A stretch of DNA of 64,000 bases from Scleroderma bovista (lineage: Eukaryota > Basidiomycota > Agaricomycetes > Boletales > Sclerodermataceae), in assembly GCA_037178675.1 (NCBI GenBank), contig JAYMGJ010000024.1, positions 1 through 64,000 on the forward strand, in the 5' to 3' direction. The position numbers and the translations under genes were made by a program. Positions 33,298 through 46,027 of this stretch are shown here, one piece after another; position 1 is the stretch's first letter; every line of letters begins with the position of its first letter. The notes beneath the pieces were generated by a model. That model was not told the DNA's origin. It did no database searches and worked only from the letters and a program-made list of their open reading frames with translations.

Positions 33298-33705
33298 GTG
33301 GTAATCACTAAGAAGATTGATCATAACCTGCTAAAATTTTATCAACTGGTATCATTCAGGTCAGGGCCTATCTTCCCAGTCTTCATCACTTCATGGTATG
33401 TTGAGCTAGGTATTTATCAATGGGGGACTAAGAACATGGAAAGTAGTATTAAAGTACAAGAAGCAGCCACTGCTATCACGACCAGCACTGGCATTGTTGC
33501 TCTCACTGTTGTAGGTTGGCACTGCTCATTGCCATTGCCATCAGTGGTGAAGCTACAGCTTGAAATACATCAGCTCAATGAAGATGAGAAGGTTGATGTA
33601 CCTAATGCACACAAAGTCCAGGGTACCCAGAGCATCAAGAAAACTCATCTAGCTCATGCATGTCACAGTTATGCAAAACTTAAGGAATGGAATCAAACCA
33701 TGTGA
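33298..33705 (+). other. Unassigned open frame
   Basis: This is an open stretch of about 135 codons with natural composition in its second half (VVKLQLEIHQLNEDEKV and later). It has no motif, and the same strand is followed by another open stretch to 33996 that lies opposite the Plavaka 3' end. It may be a decayed exon; there is no independent support. Confidence 0.2.
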
Positions 33706-33861
33706 ACCTTGCTGTCAAATATTGGATGTACTGTAGGGAAAGTTCTGGTAGTACAACCTACTGTGGCTAATGCACCAGAATTGTTGCAATCTGAAGAAAC
33801 AAAGTGCAAGATCATTGTTGAAGTCCAAAAGCAATCACTATGCAAGTACATGGGACTAGTA

Positions 33862-36486
33862 CTAGAACCTATAGTCATCATATTCCAAAACATTGAAAGC
33901 AGGGTGAATTGGTTCCGAGTCCAAGTAAGAAGCAATCAAAACCTCTTCTTCCAACTTGAGGTCAGACTCCAGCCCTTTGCTACGATCTGTGGTTGAATTG
34001 TCTGACTTGGTATCATCTGAATCATTGTTGGAGTCCTCCCACTCGTCCAATGCGTCCGATGCTCTGGCTTGGTCACCAGAGTCTACATTAGGTTCAGAGT
34101 CTCCCCAGTTACGAGTATTGATATGGGTGGAGGTACAATTGCCACCGGAATCAGCTTCTGTCCGGCTAACATGTGAGTATACATGGCCAACACCATGATC
34201 CCAGTGGTAGCACAGTAGCATATCTCTGTCAACAAACCTAAAATATAATAGTTTATTTAGTGCCTATAAGTCGAGAAAAGTATCTCTACCTGTTGACATA
34301 GTAGAACTTCCAGTCTGCACCATCCCTGGCATTTTGTGAAACTGAGACACCATCAGGGTGCACCCTGCCACTAGTGAAGGCTGGGATGAGATGACAACCC
34401 CTTAAGACATGGGCTGGGTCGACAAATCCATATGCATCATCATGGGACATCGGAATGAATCTCAGGGAATCAAGAACTGCATGTTCCCAGCCTGCTGGCA
34501 CATCTACAACCTCGAACCAACGCACCCACAAAAATTCCAGGCACCTGGGAAGGTAATCCTTCGAACCCGAGCCAGTGTAAATGATGTTCGTATGGAAGAT
34601 GCCCAGGACACGTGCATATAGGAATGGGTGGGCAGAGTCTGAAGGGGCCAGTAGCATAATATCACAGTGATCAGTGCGAGGGTTGATGGTATCCTGAGCA
34701 CAGCGAACGTCATATGTGGTGTAGTTGATGCGAAATAATTGATGTCGATATATGCGACCCCCTTTGAAAATAACTTGGTTCAAAGTTGAAAGGTGTTCCA
34801 TCTTGTCTACATCAGCAGCAGAAGACTCTGAAGGATCTGCAAAAATTTGGACCTCGTGGAGAGCTCGTACATGGGGTAGCAGATGAGCCTTGAGGTGCAG
34901 AATAAAGTTCTAAAGGTGCCAACAGCGGTGAACTCCTCAAATCATTTAATAGATAATAAGCTGGACTCTACGAACCATTGTGAGGGGGTCATCCGGGTGC
35001 TTTCTAACAAATAGCATGAGGTCTTCAGGAAAACATTGAGTTTGGCCAATGTGATATCGATCTTCGGGATTATCGGGGAGGCTTTCCTTTGGGCCTGCTC
35101 GCAAAGCAGCCAACTTTGCTCGGATACGACGGGTGCGCGCCTGGTGCCGTTCAATTGAGGCAAGTTGTGGAATGAACACCTTTCAGCTGGTGCGAGTAAA
35201 TCTACTTTTGCCAATACGGTGCTCAAGCTCGCCCTGGAGAATCAAAATATTTGGGATAAACAGATCAGCAAACCTTGGTGGCTTACCGTTTGTGTGGAGT
35301 ACGAATCTACTGTACCATATCTTCGAATCTGTTCTGTATAATCTCCTAAAGCATGTAGTTTGTATGTCTGCAAGTTGAGGGTCCTCGCCTTTTGGGCGGT
35401 AGCTTAGCTTGGGCATTGTTTTGTTGACTAGATGAAATTCCATGTTTCCGAAGAGACTCGCGACCCTGACGCCTCATTCAGGCTTCAGTCTCACGATGAA
35501 GCTCTTTGGTGGAAAAGGCAGTGCAAGTTTCAGTGGTGAATGCATGGAGGTGGTTACCCAGCGCTGCAGTTACTGACTCCATCAGCTCAAGCGTGTCGTC
35601 TGTGTGCATGCGAAGCTTGGCCAGCCCATGCCAGTGGCAGAGTAAAAATAGGAGCATCATTACAGAAGTATTGTGCGGTTCAGGTTAAAGCTTCTCAAAG
35701 ACGGGGATGGCGCACTAGCATGACCATAAGATAAGGACAAGATGGAGGAAAGTAATCATAGTACCAGTAACAGATCCTCAAAGTCTCTGGCTGCCATTTT
35801 CTTCATCTCAGAGGAATTAGAACGAAAGCGTTGAATGGTATCATGGCCAAACAAAGGTACTTGGTGATAGCTAAATCTCTTGTCAATCCAAACTGAAGTT
35901 GCGGACCAATTCAAAAAGTCCCACCGATGATCTAGTTCGTGAACTATATTTTTCTTTGAGGCGTCCAGAAGTCTCAGCAAGTGTGTGAATATAGCTTTCC
36001 ATACTCCCAGCTCAAACTCATGGAGAAGGTCAACCACTAGCATACAGAACAAGTCGAAGCCGGTGATGCCAAGCCTTTCTGAAAAGGTGTTCTACCCATA
36101 ATCATCAGCTGTCAAACTTCAAATCTCATTATGAGAGAGTACTCAACCAATGTTGGAACTAAAGATTCGCTTTTGAGTAATTCTTCAACTTGAGAAGCAT
36201 GCACTGCATATTGCTTCTCATAAATCAGCCGACGGGCGCCAACAACCTTGTCGCGCCATTCTTTTGTATCGCAGCATTGAAGGGACGTTCGGTGCAATAT
36301 ATCCCTTTCAGTAGCAATCTGGTAGACCTTAGACTTGGGAATTAGGCAGCGGGGACATGGGCATACACCCATATTCCAAATAGTGGCTATGAGAACTCTG
36401 TGTTGTCCGAGTCAATCCATATATTCGGCTGGTATGAACAAGTGCCTACTCACTTTTCGGGATAGTCAGCTGAATTCATAATCCTA
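33862..36486 (-). pseudogene. Plavaka-like (CACTA-group) transposase, 5'-truncated
   Basis: Read on the minus strand, the order of motifs matches mushroom Plavaka proteins. It runs NSADYPEK, MGVCPCPRCLIPKSKV (36372), a LLKSESLVPTLVEYSL segment, MLVVDLLHEFELGVWKAIF, MAARDFEDLL, HWHGLAKLRMHTDDTLEL, LNLQTYKLHALGDYTEQIR and IERHQARTRRIRAKL. The long C-terminal region ends YYVNR, then FVDRDMLLCYHW, with a stop at 33862. Introns of about 50-60 bp separate the exons. A TGA at 35185-35183 interrupts the frame after FTRTS. The N-terminal zinc finger and the first half of the transposase domain, seen in the second copy at 42.3-45.8 kb, are absent; a 294-bp tandem array begins where they should be. Confidence 0.75.
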
Positions 36487-36522
36487 ATGTTACAAATTGT
36501 GAGAACAATATCAGAACATTGT

Positions 36523-37404
36523 GGATTATCAAGTCAGACACATCATGGCAGTGTGACAGCCATGCTCAGGCAAATCATACATGTTATCTATTGTTACCAT
36601 AGCTGTACATTTTCATGAGTACAATTGAGATGGGATATATATAACAGGTCAATGGTACCAGTCTGGCAGGGTTGTTCATGGCTTCTAACTCCATCATCAG
36701 TGGCAAGCCAAGGTATATGTGGTCATCAAAGCAATCAAGTAATAACTGAACATAATAATCATTATCAGGCATAATGTTATGGGTCGTAAGAAGAATAGTC
36801 AATAACATAACTTAATGGATTATCATGTCAGGCATCTCATGACAGTGTTGTGGCCATGCTCAGGCAAATCATACATGTCATCTATTGTTACCATAGCTGT
36901 ACATTTTCATGAGTACAATTGAGATGGGGTAGATATAACAGGTCAATGGTACCAGTCTGGCAGGGTTGTTCATGGCTTCTAACTCCATCGTCAGTGGCAA
37001 GCCAAGGTATACATGGTCATCAAAGCAATTAGGTAATAACTGAACATAATAATCATTATCAAACATAATGTTACAGGCTGTAAGGACAGTAATCAAATGC
37101 AGGGCTCTATGGATTATCAGGTTAGAAATCTCAAGATAGTATTGTAGTCATGCTCAAATATATCATATATGTCATTCATTGTCACTGCAGCTATAAAATT
37201 TGATGAATGCAATTTAGATAGTGTAGATATAATTGTTCAATGGTGCCACCCTGGCAGGGTTGTTCATGCCTTGCAGCTCTATCACTGGTGGCAAGCCAAG
37301 GCATATATGGTCACCAAAGCAATCAAGTAATAACTGACCATGTAAATATTGTCTACCTGGAAATGTAGGGAAGTACAACTATGCATCTTGAAGAAGTTAT
37401 TGGT
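36523..37404. repeat. 294-bp tandem repeat, three units
   Basis: GGATTATCA marks unit starts at 36523, 36817 and 37111, 294 bp apart. Units 1 and 2 are close copies; unit 3 is more diverged and merges into the R1 repeat. Each contains TTGTTACCATAGCTGTACA-like sequence (TTGTCACTGCAGCTATAAA in the third), a TGGCAGGGTTGTTCATG block, and AAGCAAT.AAGTAATAACTGA. There is no coding capacity beyond short frames. It adjoins the truncated 5' end of the Plavaka gene. Confidence 0.85.
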
Positions 37405-37595
37405 TCACTAAAGGTAACTATAGGTAGCATATATAGCATTATGTTGCACATTATGGTTTCTCATCAACTCTAGCAGAGAATATATACCTTGATCCATTGG
37501 TATGTCATAATGGTGCTAATGATTGGGATTATTAAAGTGACAAGGGAAGATAAGTGTATATAAAGTATTATCAAATTCTATTCATTTTCCTGATG
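37265..37595 (+). repeat. Dispersed non-coding repeat R1, copy 2
   Basis: This is the counterpart of 3786-4105, in the same orientation, ending in the same TTTCCTGATGG. It overlaps the third 294-bp unit, and the 30-bp satellite starts at its end. Confidence 0.6.
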
Positions 37596-37599
37596 GACT

Positions 37600-37870
37600 G
37601 TTACTGGTCAGTATGCACCAGTATGACACACCGGTCGATATGCTCCTGGTATGACAGTGACCAGTCGGTATGCTACCAGTAAGACACTGACCGGTCGTGA
37701 TACTGGTATGACTCTGACCGCCCAGTATGCTACTGGTATGATAGTGACCAGTCGGTATGCTACAGATATGACACTGACCGGTCAGTATGCTACTGGTATG
37801 ACAGTGACCGGTCAGTATGCTACCGGTATGAAGGCCACCGGTATGACAGTCACCACTTGACTCGCTATGG
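37600..37870. repeat. 30-bp satellite family, locus 2
   Basis: About nine diverged 30-bp units of the form GGTATGCTAC.GGTATGACAG followed by TGACCGGTC lie between the two R1 segments. The open frames that cross it on both strands are repeat artefacts. Confidence 0.9.
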
Positions 37871-37919
37871 GCTGAGTATAATACCAGTATGACCATTCAT
37901 CAGGAAATTGGGGAGGTGC

Positions 37920-38260
37920 TGGCATGACCAGACAAATCTGACAAATAGAAGTCAGCATGATATAAATGTATTATTACTTAGAAACCATTATCTTGTGCTG
38001 ATCAATTGATGTCAGAAAGATGTATATTTGATCTTGCAATAACAGAAAGATACACCTATGATGAGGATACATACTTGCTGGGGGACATTTTATGTTCTTA
38101 TCATTCAGCTTGCAGTCTGATATCTATTGATAAGGTGTATGTAATAATTTTATTGGTCTGAACAAGGAATATCTATAGGTGCCATTGTGTCATTGTGTGG
38201 TAATGCTATGATAAATATTGACCAGCCAGTCATTTCCTGATTAGCAGACTCGGGAGCAAC
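37920..38260 (+). repeat. Dispersed non-coding repeat R1 (second segment), copy 2
   Basis: This is the counterpart of 32860-33260 (landmarks given there). Together with 37265-37595 it encloses the satellite, so R1, satellite and R1 second segment may form one composite unit. Confidence 0.5.
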
Positions 38261-38348
38261 AGCTCCATCTGCAAATGTTTCCAATTCAGTGATCTCATTT
38301 CTGAGAATACGAGTGTCATTAAAAGCTAATATATGTTAAATAACACAT

Positions 38349-41119
38349 ACCTTCTGTCAAGTTGTCAGATAATGGACTCTGGTCATCAAGAATTTCTGTT
38401 GAAACCTGCTCTTGCACACCATCAGAGTTGGCACCTGCAATGGAGGGTCGAGTTTGCGCATGAACTCGAGGCTGATTTCCATGATCCTCATCAGAGAGAA
38501 CACCTGCATCAAGTTCATCGTCTGAGTCCAATACCAAGACCCGTGCCATTGCAGCTTCCATGTCTTGAGTGAAATCTTCACCACCATTGACACGTTGTTT
38601 AGTATGGCCAAACACATGCTCATTGACGCGCCGCACGACTTCTTTATGGAACACAGAGTCTGTCAAGACCGGTTCTCCTCGACGATCTTACTAGGAGGTC
38701 CAGAGGTGCAGGGAACTAATGAGGAGGTAAGTCCAGACACTAGTAGGTGCTAGTTAGTGCGGAGAGTCAAGTCCGGGTCAAACGGACGAAGTCCGGGCAC
38801 TAGAGAAGCACAGGGAGTAAGTCCGGGTTTTTGCGGAGTAAGTCCGGACCGCGGGAAAGTGGTCCGGAGTTGAGCGCAGTTTGTCCGGAGCGAAGGACAT
38901 CCCAGAGGTGGGATAAGTCCTGAGAGGTCTAGCGTTGAGTCTGGGACAGAGGTGGCTTTTGCCCTCGTGCAAGTAGGAGACTTGCTAGGATCGGACATAG
39001 GACCAAGGGGACGAGATAGGACGGAGGCCGGAGTTGGCCAGAGTTCAGGAGTTCAGATGAACAGATGGATTAGGAGAGCATAATGGGTAGTACAGAGTGG
39101 GGAGTATCTTAGTCAAGATTTGATCTAAGGACTACTAGGCCGGAGTATGGTAGTTTATATAGTAATGAAACTAAGGTGAGTATATACGGTGACAAGTAAA
39201 CACCTTAATGTTGAGACAAGGGATGGAGCAGAAGCAGACAGGAAAATAAACCCGAGCGGAAGCAGACACGGGGAACTAGAGTTACAGGGACGACGGAGGA
39301 AAAGCAGGGACAAGGGAACTAGGTCGGAAGAGGACAGGTAAGGGTCAGAGGTGGACTTAACTAATGTTAAGTCCGGAGCGATGTCCAGGACCGGAGGAAG
39401 TGGGACCGGAGGAAGTGGGACCGGAGGAAGTGCACGACCGGAGGAAGTGCAAGAGCGGAGGGAGTGCACGAGTGGAGGGAGTGCACAGGTGGAGGAAGGG
39501 CGGAGTAGCCGGAGGAAGGTCCGGAGTTGGACATGGAAATGTCCTAAGCCTTTGGTGGACCTGACAGAGGAAGTGGAGCAGGAGCAGGAGCAGAACTGAG
39601 CTGGAGTTGGATGTACCAGCCGGAGTTGGGCTACGTCGCAGACAAGGCTAAGGGAGTGGCCGGACTGAAACCAGAGTAGCGACTAGTGGTAGGTACAGGT
39701 CCGACATGGAGGAGTTAGACCGCGGATCTGTCTGTAGGAAGACAGGGGTTAGTCCTGAGGCGGAGATGGACATAGTGACCGGAGTTGAGCTGGAGTGCAG
39801 CTATAGGGCTGGAGATGGCCGGACTAGATCCGGAGTTGCATCTATGCCTAAGGAGAGGTCAGGCGGGCCATGGTTAGACCGGAGTTGCGACTGGAAAAGT
39901 ATGGATATGACAGAGTCCCATTTCGTGATGAGGAATTTCTTGTAGGAATGGAACATTGCCGAGTAGAGTATTCCAGTTGTCACACCTTTGCCAGTATAGG
40001 TGAATGCTTGGTCATTCGTAAGGAGGAAATTTAACTGTGTTAACATGGTCAGAGCCCGGAGCCTGTGCTACAGACACGCACTGTCAGATACTCACAACAG
40101 TAGCAACCCATGCTAGTAACCCTGGAGTCACCTTCGTCACCTCCCATTTGACCGCATTACGTTTACGACCACCACTTTTAGTGCCAGTAAGGGAACCCTT
40201 GCCAAAAAGTACGACTTTTACAAGCTATTATCAACCGGGAAGTATGATGTCAGTGGTATGATAGCAGGGTTGAATGTTCGCCTTACTTCAGCCAGGAGAC
40301 GCCAGTTTCCAAATGCTGTTGCATTCTTTGCATCCGGCTGACCCTTGGGAAACAAAATGGGGGGAAAGGGGTTGTATTTACAATCACCTAATTTGCCCAG
40401 CAGAGTCTGGATTTCCGGGACGGATTCTCAATCATATGCAATGTCTGAAAAGTAGTCCGGAGATAGGTGAAGAATTTGTGCGATGACTCCACGAAGTTTG
40501 TGTATCTCATTTGCACGCCCCTCCGTAAGAGCATCTTCAAACTACAAGCGGAGATATCAACTTAGATTATCAGAGTAACATTCCACATCTTAGAAATACG
40601 TACCTTCTTAGCAAAGTGATTTGATTGAATGAGGGCCACTGCTGTAGCAAGCGTGGGATGGAGAGCGCTATGGAACTCAGCAAGTAGAGTCATGTCTGCA
40701 CTGGCAGCTGTCTCGTAGCGGCTTCGACTAATTATCTCGACACTCATGGATGGTGGAGGTTGTTGAAACAGCTTCGGAGAAGGGGGAAACATCTCAAACA
40801 TGACACCATATTTCTTTCCAAAGACCACAATCAACTTGTCAAACTCGGGGTTGGCATTAATATTAGAGCCCCGTTTCGGTTTGTTTGCTTGCAAGCGCTT
40901 GACCTCCTCCTTGAGGGACCGGTTTTCTTCCACCAATGTTTGGACCTGTAGCTGAAGATCTTTCACCGCCTACTTCAACGTCAACCATATGTGCTGCACG
41001 TCAACTTGGTGAGGGCTTACATCATTGGCACCGGCATTAGCAGAACTGCCCATGGAAAAATAGGAGATTGGTTGTTGACCATCCTCCTCTGAGCTTGAAT
41101 ATTCGTCTTGACGAGGCAT
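38349..41119 (-). pseudogene. DUF6698-like gene, split by an LTR and two nonsense mutations
   Basis: The gene reads on the minus strand from ATG 41119. Exons are 41119-40604, 40541-40287, 40224-40096 and 40034-39913; introns of 61-62 bp (40603-40542, 40286-40225, 40095-40035) are all GT..AG and phase 0. The protein begins with a Ser/acidic segment and a coiled coil (LVEENRSLKEEVKRLQ), then has NPFPPILFPKG, GKGSLTGTKSGGRKR, EVTKVTPGLLAWVATV and YTGKGVTTGILYSAMF. Coding stops at 39913 at the LTR target site and resumes at 38655 with FHKEVVRRVNEHVFGHTKQR and an acidic tail to a probable donor near 38349. Stops are TAG at 40972 (CAG expected) and TGA at 40430 (CGA expected). It belongs to the same broad family as 1720-2811. 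Confidence 0.75.
38661..39912 (-). mobile_element. 1252-bp solo LTR inserted in a coding exon
   Basis: The block starts TGTCAAGACC and ends GGATATGACA on the plus strand and is flanked by perfect 5-bp duplications GAGTC (38656-38660 and 39913-39917). The duplicated bases encode the Asp-Ser of the interrupted exon, so the original reading frame is visible on both sides. The probable orientation is minus: a TATATAAA box lies on that strand near 39155, and the minus-strand end, CGGTCTTGACA, resembles the end of the 18.6-kb LTR. A 15-bp repeat of GACCGGAGGAAGTGG type lies inside at about 39391-39500. Confidence 0.93.
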
Positions 41120-41837
41120 ACTGTGATTTTGCTACAGCGTGTGGGCCAAAGATGATGAGACAACAAGGGGACGGGGGAACAAGGGGACGCACTTGCCTTT
41201 AAGTATGAACAACAAGCAGACTTGCTGAAAACTCCGTTGAATTGATGCACTGCCTGAGACAAAGTAAACGTCAGTGCGATGTAATATCACTTGCTGTCTG
41301 GTGTCAGCGCCAGTGGCAATACTAGTAGCCGACCTATACATGCTACTCGCACGAGGCCTCAGGCATAGACTAGTCAGGGTCCAAGCCACAATTCTGGATT
41401 CAGAAACATTGGATTTCAATAGCCTGACGGACATTAAACTGACAATTACTCACTGATGCACATGCAAGTATCATGTGGTGCAATATCCACACCATATTTG
41501 TTGTAGCAGGAGCGGGTGGAAGCAAGATTTGGGGTGCGGATCTCGTTCATGGTAGCTGTATTTATTAGTGGGGATATGTAGGGCTTATATGAATCATTGG
41601 GTGCTCGGAGTTCATCAAAGTAAACAGGCTTACAGGCCCCACCCACACGATGACGGCGACGACGGCAGGGAGTGCCGTGACGACTCCACCCTCTCACATC
41701 AATTTTCACTTCCCACCTTCACCCCCTCGCGTCAACCACCACAGCATGCACGCACAATGACAGCGACAAGTGCCATGATCACCACCATCAGTACCGTTTT
41801 TGACACCTGGCACAAGGTAAGTCCCTGCAGCTGTGAG

Positions 41838-41993
41838 GGGTACTAGTTGTGGGCTCGAGATAAACGAGGACAGTATGAGGAACGTACCTGTAGTAAACCG
41901 AGCTACGCCTGAGTTGCATGTCGTTTGTCCCTTTGTAGAGACAGTCTCTCTCGATACCATGCTCATCTGAAACCACCTCCCAGAATTTGGCAC
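41838..41993 (-). pseudogene. Beta-tubulin gene fragment
   Basis: After an intron-like acceptor (CAG at 41996-41994) the minus strand reads [27 protein letters not shown] and VYY. Directly after these comes [12 protein letters not shown]. These are the well-known N-terminal blocks of beta-tubulin (normally [28 protein letters not shown] and KYVPRAVLVDLEPGT). The stretch between VYY and YVP is missing, several conserved residues are changed (for example LVDLEPG to LVYLEPT), and neither exon 1 nor the rest of tubulin is present. It is therefore a captured or relict fragment between transposon genes, not a functional tubulin gene. Confidence 0.8.
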
Positions 41994-42314
41994 CTGTGCA
42001 TGTTGTGCAGTGAAAAAAGTGAACAATCAAGTGAAGAGTGGGATAGAGGTTCAGCTTACCTGGTTGGTCTGAGGATTTGCACAACTAGCCCATCCACACC
42101 TCGCCTCAGTTTCTCTCCTAATATGCCAACCAAGTTGTCACTCGGAGACCGCACCCAAACACCTGTTGTTGAAAGTCGAGGTCATTTTCCAAATATGGCT
42201 CCCTTGTTTATTGATAATGTGAGATGATGAAGAAGATATAATAAGTCGTACATACCGCCATCTCTTCAAATCCCTTCAGTGCAGCCCAACAGGGGATTAC
42301 TGTCCACCGGCTTC

Positions 42315-45300
42315 TCATTGCTGCCATCGAGCTGCAAATAATTCCTTTATGCGTAGAAACATATCACTGTCAATAGTGTCAATAACGATATGAGTGCCAG
42401 GATAGCCTGCATCCTCCACTAGCAGCGCTCCACGAATTATTGACCGCATGAAAATAAATTCGGATGAGGCTGCTGGTTTCTGTCGAACACGCCAAGAGCG
42501 AAGGTACTTGTCCTTGCGCAAACGAAGACCGACAGGTGCATCAAACGGATGAACCAACGCAATCGGATAACACTCTCCACCAACTGTGCATGTGAAAAGC
42601 ATAAGTAGACACCCAAAGATGATACCTTCACGAGATCGAATGATGACACAATCCTGCCGAGTAGCATTGTGGAAGGATGGGTTGCATCGCAGGTAGTCCA
42701 TGGATTGACACCAATTGACTTTCGACTCGAAATGCACTTTCAAAAAGTGATGTTCTGTAATCTGAAATGCTCCCGGTTGAGTGTCCTGGGCCATTGAGAA
42801 ACAGTGACAAAACGAAGACTCACAGTATCATTGGACATCAATTTAATCTTTTGTCCATCAGCCTGTGCAATGTCGTAAGCTGAGAAAAATGCATTAAGCT
42901 TGGTACGGAAGCGTTGAAATGATGGCTCATCGATGTGTAACTCCTCGATTTTCAGCAATGTTTGTGGGCGTTGAACAGAACCCAAAGTAACATGGAACAT
43001 GTTGACGTCTTCAGTTGAATCTTCCACTGCACTGTCGTCAATATACATATTCATTTCGGCCGCCAATTTAGAATCTAGTGCATCCAAATTATTCCGCATT
43101 GAATTTGCAATGAGAACATGATGGTCAACGCGCAAGATCTCAGGTATTGGTAAATAATAGTGATCACAGAAGTTACAGATTTAAAAAAACTTACTTGGTC
43201 AGCAACATTCTTGAAATTCGTTCCCTGCCGGTACGTTTGTCGCAAGGGGCCGTGACATTTTTCGTTTGGCTTTGTATTGTAGTTTCGGGTTGCACCTTTT
43301 GCTACAATGTCATCGAATAAATGGGTTAGCGCATGGATCTTTGGGTAGTTCCAATTCTTCGTATCGTCCTGTGTGTTGTATTTCTAGATTGACATGTCAT
43401 TACTTTTGACCTATCTGTTGGACCAAAAGATAAACTGACCTTCATCAGGTCAAGAAATTCATTTGTTGCACGCCGGCCATCTGAAATTGTTTCTTCAGTA
43501 TGTACATCAAACCCAGCATACATGTCCACATCCACATAAGCACGGATGCAACGCATGAGTAGGTAGAGTGATTCATCAACATCACTGCAGCTGTCGAGTA
43601 GATTGTGAGCAGCAAAAATGACAAGCTACATTCAAGATCAGAAAATAGCTAAAACATTAAATATGAAGGCATACCTTCCCAACATCCTCATGTTTTGAGC
43701 CATCTGAGAACGTTGTTGACATAACATGACCGAAATGATTCATGTTACGCCACCTAGGCAACCGCTGGAACCTACATGCAGTTGTAATTAAAGTTAGTAG
43801 TTAATAGAACAAAGACACTTACCCTTCATCAACCATTACACATGCCGAACGTCCCTCCGCTTCCACAAACCGCTTGAATTGGACCCAAAGGTGATCTGCC
43901 CAGTTACCTTCGTGGTTTGCATGAAGTCAGTCAAATGATAGCGCACGAAAAGCATCACCACGGCGCATAATAGAAAATGCACTCTGTAAAATATAAGGCT
44001 GCATAAGCAGACTGAATTGTGAAAACAAGAGTGTAACTTACATCAACATCACGGAGACCGTGTTCCTTTAAAAGTGCTTCCATCTCCTCCCGACTTTTAG
44101 TTCTAGCCTCTGCCAAAGTGGCCTCCGTGTGACAACGTGTTCGTAATGGGTATACTTTTGTTGCAGTGAGGAGCTCGTCCTTCGGGACAAGACAGACTGG
44201 ACAAGGACACTTGCCCATATAACCGCGGATTAACACCATCACGCACCTAATAAATGATTGTGTTAGTGGTAATATTAGCCCAACAATTGGACACGACAAA
44301 CTGTTCTTCATAGTCAGCCGAGAGTAACAAAATAATTGGGAAGAAGTGGCGTGCGATGTCATCAAAACACTTTACCCAACACCCGTGTTCAGAATGCTTC
44401 GCCACTGTTTCCATGAGCTTTACAAATGACGCATGCCAAACAACATTCTTGAAGTTAACCCAGTCACGTTTCCCGGAATGTTGCTCATCCTCTTCGACCT
44501 GTAGGAATGGGTAGATTAATTGTTAGTATTTATCATACGAAGGTAAGCAACTTACAACTGGGAGCCACCCCACGACACGACCACCAGCGAAACTTTCACC
44601 GTTCCATATTGAGGTGGGTAAGTTTGCAAGGCGTGCTATTACTGGGTACCCTTTCTGGCTGCCAAATGTTGACAACTTGGCCTTGTCAGCATATATAATG
44701 AATGCGAGCGGTTTCCCGCCCGCTGGGAGTTGTGACTACAACAATGTCATTTTCAATACATCAGTATAAAATAATATAGATCAGACTACACACTTGAAAG
44801 TCCCAGAATGAATTAGCTGTCCAAGGCTCATCAATGAAACGAACAAACTTCTCCCCATTGTATTTGAATAAACGTTGTGCGTCGAATGTAATATGGGGTC
44901 CGATATGAGGATCCCGCAACAAATCACATGCCCAGTCCCAAATTGATTTGTGATACACTTCAAATTCACGATTCTCCTGCCTATACGGCACGGAGACGAT
45001 GCTTCTTTGAAACTGTCTGTCATTCAATCCCAATTTCAACAAACGACAATGAATGGAATGTGGGACTCACCTGGGTGAGCTGTTCCGAAGCAGCCTCCCA
45101 TGTGTTCTTAATGTCCTTGTAGTTAGAGAGTGTAAATCTTTCGGATGCTGCGCGGCAGACAATACGGATCAAGGTTTCCGTGAGATCTTTGGACAACGAA
45201 GCGTTCAGTGCTAATTCCGCCACCTCAAAATCAAGGCGAGACCAAAAGGGTTTCCAAGGTTTCTGGGGTGGTGTAACGCGCGACACCGCTGCGTATCGTT

Positions 45301-45837
45301 GGAAGTCTACAAACCGTTGCACCTTGGGGGGATCACCGCTACTGGGATGGTATTCAATTTTGATGTCATCAAGCTCAAGCCGTAAATCTTGAACACAATC
45401 TATGGGTTGTGGTTATCAAATGAACGTAGTACATGCATTATCAATGAAACATACCAGACAAATCATGACTGCCGCTAGTGATGCGTTCATCTGACACGGC
45501 CTGACCAGAGTAATCACCTATAAGCATCCGTCAGACCAAGTTCCGGTGGGGACAATCTGATCTTTACCTCCGAACTGAAATTGTTCGTTGTGAACTGCAT
45601 GGTGGACGTCAGGCAAGCGGAAATCATCCTCGACCACTGAGAAACATCATCTGATTTCAATAAAATGCACCCTTCAACAATGGACATACCTGTTGGTAGC
45701 TGGATGGCATGAAGGGCCGCTTGATCTTGCTCCTGCTGAAGGGAATCTCGCTTGCACGCCAATTGGTGCTTTGCAAACCCACGGGCCTTAAATTCGCCCC
45801 CACAAACCTCACAAACCATCGTATGAATTGCAGGCAT
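42315..45837 (-). pseudogene. Plavaka-like transposase, near full length, one nonsense mutation
   Basis: This multi-exon minus-strand gene starts at ATG 45837 with a C2HC zinc finger (CEVCGGEFKARGFAKHQLAC). Next come FVDFQRYAAVSR and FWSRLDFEVAELALNASL, EFEVYHKSIWDWACDLL, and a domain start with IYADKAKLSTFGSQKGYPVI. KDWVNFKNVVWHASF-like text follows, then MGKCPCPVCLVPKDEL, DEGFQRLPRWRNMNHFGHVM, TFSDGSKHEDVGKV and KCHGPLRQTYRQGTNFKNVADQ. The C-terminal region ends at a TGA at 42315-42317. About a dozen short introns separate the exons. One TGA, at 43929-43927, interrupts a segment that reads F-D-R-L-H-A in relatives (CGA expected). Otherwise the copy looks recent. It faces away from the small gene at 46028, with about 190 bp between the two starts. 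Confidence 0.8.
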
Positions 45838-46027
45838 TGTCGAAGTGACCGCTATTGAGCAACGGCGATATGAACAAGAGGATATTTAAACGTAGAAGTA
45901 CAGAGCTGAGGTGGGAGTGTTGCAGCCGCGTTGCAATTGACTCTGAAATGAATTTCAACCCCAGCCCGCCTATTTCCGCATTGTTGTAATGTGCTTATCA
46001 ATCTACTGCCAATGATTGGCTGTTGCA

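Noticed and set aside
37582..37896. Minus-strand frame of 104 codons with His/Thr/Gly repeats
   Set aside because: Translation of the 30-bp satellite.
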